A DNA stretch of 8,943 bases, from positions 1-8,943 of the forward strand of contig CAZFVY010000169.1 in assembly GCA_964522665.1 (NCBI GenBank). Reading direction: 5' to 3'. The position numbers and the translations under genes are program-made. Positions 6,113 through 8,943 of this stretch are shown in pieces (position 1 is the stretch's first letter; each line of letters opens with the position of its first letter). Origin of the DNA: CAZFVY01 sp964522665. Lineage in GTDB: Bacteria > Verrucomicrobiota > Verrucomicrobiia > Limisphaerales > CAZFVY01. A model generated the notes under the pieces. That model did no database searches and had not been told where the DNA came from. It worked only from the letters and a program-made list of their open reading frames with translations.

Positions 6113-7848
6113 ACCGAGATTTCCGAGTCTGGGCGCCTTTCGCGAAAACCGTCGAGCTGGAGCTCGACCGGCAACGCCATCCCTCGCGTCGTGGTCTGGA
6201 CGGCTGGTGGAGCGCGGAGATCAGCCATGCCGGTCCGGCCAGCTCCTACGGCTTTGCCTTGGAGGGAGGACCCGTGCTGCCCGACCCGCGTTCGCCGTGG
6301 CAGCCCAGCGGGCCTCACGGGTTATCGCGCTTGGTCGATCATCGCGAGTTCAAGTGGACCGATCACGCCTGGCGCCCGCCGTCGATTGCCAGCGCGGTCA
6401 TCTATGAACTGCACGTCGGCACGTTTACGCCCCACGGCACATTCGAAGCCGTGATCGAGAAACTTGAGGAACTGGTGAACCTTGGCGTGACGCATGTCGA
6501 AATGATGCCCGTCGCGGAATTCTCGGGAAATTGCGGCTGGGGCTATGACGGCGTGGACCTGTTCGCGCCGCATCATGCCTATGGTGGTCCGCGCGGCCTG
6601 AAACTTCTGGTGGACGCCTGTCACGCGCGCGGCCTCGCGGTAATCCTCGACGTCGTCTATAACCATGTCGGTCCCTCCGGGAACTATCTTGGGCGATACG
6701 GCCCGTACTTTACCGACCATTTTTCCACCCCTTGGGGGCCCGCGGTGAATTTGGACGGCCGCGGCAGCGATGAGGTTCGCCGCTTTTTTTGTGACAACGC
6801 CCTGATGTGGCTTCGTGATTATCATTTCGACGGGTTGCGTCTCGACGCCGTCCACGCTTTCGTGGACAGCTCGACGATCCCGTTTCTGGAACAGCTCTGC
6901 GGGGAGGTTCGTGAGTTCGCCGCCCGGTCGGGACGACCCTGCCTGATCATCGCCGAGAACGATCGGAATGACCCGCGTCCGCTTTGGCCGGTCGGCAGGG
7001 GTGGTTTTCAACTCGACGCCCAATGGAATGACGACTTCCATCACTCGCTCCACGGCATCCTGACCGGTGAAAAAACTGGCTATTACTCTGACTTTGGGAC
7101 GCTGGCCGATTTCACGAAGGCGTTTCGGCAAGCGTATGTTTATGACGGCGGATACTCCGCCTTTCGAGGACGGCGGCAGGGACGCGAGACGACCGGGCTT
7201 GCGGGCCACCAGTTTGTGGTTTATTCGCAGAATCATGATCAGGTCGGAAACCGCGCGCAGGGCGAGCGGAGCAGCCGGCTGATGAACCCGGGCCGGCTGA
7301 AAATCGGCGCGGCGCTCGTCCTTCTCTCACCCTTTATTCCGCTGATCTTCCAAGGTGAAGAATGGGGCGCTTCGACTCCGTTCCTCTATTTTACCGATCA
7401 CCAGGAGGCGGGTCTGGCGGCGGCCGTTCGGGATGGCCGGCGGCGCGAGTTTAGCCACCAAGGCGCGCTGGCGGAACCGGCGCCGGATCCCCAGGCCCGC
7501 GAGACATTTGAACGCTCGAAGCTGAACTGGGCAGAGCGGGGCGCCTCCGTCCACGCCGAGCTGTTCAACTGGTACCGCGAATTAATTCGTCTGCGTCGCG
7601 CCGAATCAGCGCTCACGGACCCGACGTTAGCCGAGAGTCGGACCAGCCAGGACGAGGCCCGCCGCTGGATCGTGATCCACCGCGGACCCGTGACGATCGC
7701 TTGCAATCTAGCGGATCAACCCCAGCGCGTTCCTTTGCCCGCCGGCTTGCGCCGATTGTTGCTGGCCTCGGCGGCTGGCCTGCGCTTGACCCGGCTCGGG
7801 GTCCATTTACCCTCGGATTCCGTCGCGATCCTTAAACGGGCGGCCTAG
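6109..7848 (+). CDS. treZ: Malto-oligosyltrehalose trehalohydrolase (GH13)
   Basis: Hydrolyses the alpha-1,4 bond next to the trehalose end of maltooligosyl trehalose, releasing trehalose. The product is 579 residues, a normal length. The N-terminal early-set/CBM48 domain (about 1-90) starts at once with FRVWAPFAKTVELEL, which supports the ATG at 6109 over in-frame starts inside treY. The catalytic barrel shows VIYELHVGTF (97-106), GWGYDG (143-148), DVVYNH (181-186), nucleophile Asp246 in FDGLRLDAVH, acid/base Glu283 in IIAEND, and Asp377 in SQNHDQVGNRAQGERSS, which is characteristic of TreZ. FQGEEWGASTPFLYFTDH, also TreZ-typical, follows in the C-terminal half, then a beta domain ending in VAILKRAA. 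The start overlaps the treY stop as ATGA, implying translational coupling. All catalytic residues are present. Confidence 0.97.
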   Translation: MNRDFRVWAPFAKTVELELDRQRHPSRRGLDGWWSAEISHAGPASSYGFALEGGPVLPDPRSPWQPSGPHGLSRLVDHREFKWTDHAWRPPSIASAVIYELHVGTFTPHGTFEAVIEKLEELVNLGVTHVEMMPVAEFSGNCGWGYDGVDLFAPHHAYGGPRGLKLLVDACHARGLAVILDVVYNHVGPSGNYLGRYGPYFTDHFSTPWGPAVNLDGRGSDEVRRFFCDNALMWLRDYHFDGLRLDAVHAFVDSSTIPFLEQLCGEVREFAARSGRPCLIIAENDRNDPRPLWPVGRGGFQLDAQWNDDFHHSLHGILTGEKTGYYSDFGTLADFTKAFRQAYVYDGGYSAFRGRRQGRETTGLAGHQFVVYSQNHDQVGNRAQGERSSRLMNPGRLKIGAALVLLSPFIPLIFQGEEWGASTPFLYFTDHQEAGLAAAVRDGRRREFSHQGALAEPAPDPQARETFERSKLNWAERGASVHAELFNWYRELIRLRRAESALTDPTLAESRTSQDEARRWIVIHRGPVTIACNLADQPQRVPLPAGLRRLLLASAAGLRLTRLGVHLPSDSVAILKRAA

Positions 7849-7855
7849 CGCGCGA

Positions 7856-7891
7856 CGGTCGCATCCGGCCGGCCGCCTGGGCGGGCGACCG
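7856..7891. terminator. Stem-loop between convergent treZ and the zinc-ribbon gene
   Basis: CGGTCGC (7856-7862) and GCGACCG (7885-7891) form a perfect 7-bp stem starting eight bases after the treZ stop. The 22-base GC-rich loop holds GGCCGGCC and a second small stem. There is no T-run on either strand, so it is not a classical intrinsic terminator. Its position in the 93-base gap between converging genes suggests a role in ending or protecting both transcripts. Confidence 0.35.
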
Positions 7892-7941
7892 CGTATCCAC
7901 CAATCCGTTCGGCCCTCCAATTGGAGTTACGCCTCGGACGG

Positions 7942-8406
7942 TCATTGATGCACCGGACTCGGCGTTGGTCTCGGACGCTTGGCGCCGCCGCGCGGCTGGA
8001 CCCAGGTGTGATGGCAATCTTCGCAGTAGAACTCCACGTCGATCACTCCAAACAACCGCGCCAATTGGGCGACGAGGGTCGGAAGGAGCGACTTGCGGCT
8101 CATTTGTGGATAGTGAACGCGGGCCGACTCGCACGCCGGGCACAAGATCGCCTGATCCAACAATGCCTGCGCGCCCGGCGCCGCTTCAAGGTATCGCCGC
8201 ACAACGTCGGCTGACGCGCCGGGCACCTGGACCTTGATCGCGCCGCGCGGTCGTGACAAAAACCAAAAGCGCTGGAGGCGTCGCTCGTCATGGATGCGAG
8301 CCTCGAAACCGGCCTCTTCGACGAACTTCTGCAGTCTCTTGCCCGCCGTTGGCTGGTCAAAAACGCCGAGATTGGTCCAATCGTGTTTTGTAATTCGTGT
8401 ATTCAT
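7942..8406 (-). CDS. Small DUF2007-like protein with C-terminal zinc ribbon
   Basis: A 154-residue minus-strand protein, ATG at 8404-8406 and TGA at 7942-7944. It reads as a real gene: balanced composition with clear alternation of helices and strands. Residues 13-75 (GVFDQPTAGKRLQKFVEEAG, then FEARIHDE, GAIKVQVPG and a closing helix) have the layout of DUF2007-type putative signal-transducing domains, where a helix precedes a strand and a '.VQVP' strand. Two cysteine pairs, CPAC (89-92) and CEDC (128-131) followed by HHTW, are 35 residues apart and should bind one zinc. A hydrophobic stretch (about 106-127) lies between them and could be a buried helix or weak membrane contact. The last 15 residues are basic and Pro-rich. 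I recall similar proteins from Verrucomicrobia, unverified. There is no strong Shine-Dalgarno site. It converges with treZ and is not in its operon. Biochemical function is unknown. Confidence 0.8.
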   Translation of the reverse strand: MNTRITKHDWTNLGVFDQPTAGKRLQKFVEEAGFEARIHDERRLQRFWFLSRPRGAIKVQVPGASADVVRRYLEAAPGAQALLDQAILCPACESARVHYPQMSRKSLLPTLVAQLARLFGVIDVEFYCEDCHHTWVQPRGGAKRPRPTPSPVHQ

Positions 8407-8943
8407 ATCTTTGGGCGGTTGGTTTTTTTGGTGGCGCGCGATTCGTCAGGGACTCGCCACCCGATCGGTGGATCCGGTCACGCTGGCGCGGAGCTTCGGG
8501 AGCCGGCGGACGTTCTCCCGGAACGGCGGATTTTTCCGCGGCTCGAAATCGCGCGCGCGCTTGCTCACCGCCGAGGTGGCGCCAAGTGGAGCCAATCGGC
8601 GGTTCCGCTGAGAAGCGCCAATTCACGGGCGCCGTCGACCTCGAGGGTCGTGTTACGAAAATAATCATACGACCCAAGCTCGGCCCAGAATCGGGCGTTG
8701 GAAAGTAGGGTGAAGCGCCCAGCGCTGGTCTTGGGTTCTGGTCGGGACGTCATCTCTGACGAAGCCGAGGCTTCCGGACCGTCAACCGGGCCGCGTTCTG
8801 CCACTGGTTTTCGGCGTTGACCGCAATTTGCCGACCGGAACTGGCTTGGGAATGCCCCCCCGCCCGCGCCCGCGGCGATGGCACACCGCTAGCTAATGTA
8901 GAACCACCGGAGATTCACAATTCCGGCCACGAACCTCAAACAC
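8407..8943. other. Right-edge region, mostly without support for genes
   Basis: Apart from the doubtful ORF at 8565-8753 there is nothing I can name. The region should contain the promoter and leader of the minus-strand zinc-ribbon gene. A run of seven T (8423-8429; A on the coding strand) lies about 17-23 bases before that gene's start, but I see no good -35/-10 pair. Small inverted repeats occur at 8457-8471 (CCACC/GGTGG around CGATC) and 8907-8926 (CCGGA/TCCGG). Both are short enough to be chance. The last ~60 bases are lower in GC, as expected for non-coding sequence. Confidence 0.5.
8565..8753 (-). CDS. Doubtful small hypothetical protein
   Basis: From an ATG at 8751-8753 to TGA at 8565-8567 the minus strand encodes 62 residues. 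The frame can be extended to a GTG at 8804 (79 residues). The middle part, with GRFTLLSNARFWAELGSYDY and then LEVDGARELALLSG, has more aromatic and acidic residues and less Arg/Pro than shadow frames nearby, which is the only sign of coding. I recognise no family. An overlapping plus-strand frame (8397-8708) is also open, and there is no strong ribosome site. It may be a small gene, a remnant of one, or chance. Confidence 0.3.
   Translation of the reverse strand: MTSRPEPKTSAGRFTLLSNARFWAELGSYDYFRNTTLEVDGARELALLSGTADWLHLAPPRR

Noticed and set aside
6322..7236. 304-residue open frame on the minus strand inside treZ
   Set aside because: It lies fully antisense to treZ, whose motifs and catalytic residues are intact. 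The composition is that of a GC-driven shadow frame, and no family features are visible.
8397..8708. 103-residue plus-strand open frame at the right edge
   Set aside because: Arg/Gly/Ser/Pro-rich, starts inside the zinc-ribbon gene in antisense, and has no ribosome site or family features.

Overview
The window is a GC-rich bacterial chromosome segment, roughly 60-65% GC by eye, falling to about 40-50% in the first ~180 bases. It carries a cytoplasmic alpha-glucan-to-trehalose cluster on the plus strand. A small gene on the minus strand converges on it, and both edges are largely non-coding. The organism cannot be fixed from sequence alone. Weak or absent Shine-Dalgarno sites and the look of the zinc-ribbon protein at 7942-8406 suggest a verrucomicrobial or related lineage, which is a tentative inference from memory of similar proteins.

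Layout: (i) 1-530 has no convincing gene but holds a perfect 10-bp hairpin followed directly by a 13-nt palindrome. (ii) 531-2417 is a 4-alpha-glucanotransferase of the MalQ type with an intact catalytic triad and an unusually short N-terminus. (iii) 2421-2768, three bases downstream, is a stand-alone AMPK-beta-like glycogen-binding (CBM48) protein. (iv) 2975-3466 is a lipoprotein with a C-terminal SmpA/OmlA(BamE)-like segment, with a stem-loop across its stop codon. (v) 3575-6112 and 6109-7848 are treY and treZ, overlapping by 4 bases (ATGA). (vi) 7942-8406, minus strand, is a small protein with a DUF2007-like N-terminus and a four-cysteine zinc ribbon. (vii) 8407-8943 contains at most one doubtful short ORF.

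How the genes work together: TreY turns the reducing-end alpha-1,4 linkage of a maltooligosaccharide into an alpha,alpha-1,1 bond, and TreZ then releases trehalose. MalQ can rearrange short maltodextrins into chains long enough for TreY and recycle the remainders. The CBM48 protein may tether or sense glycogen. The usual debranching partner TreX/GlgX is not in the window. The lipoprotein is the odd member, since nothing in it points to carbohydrate metabolism.

I see no mobile element, CRISPR array, tRNA or rRNA. The known enzymes are ordinary. The points of interest are the gene company (MalQ plus a free CBM48 beside TreYZ), the CBM48 binding-site changes, the N-terminus of MalQ, the embedded lipoprotein, and the left-edge hairpins.
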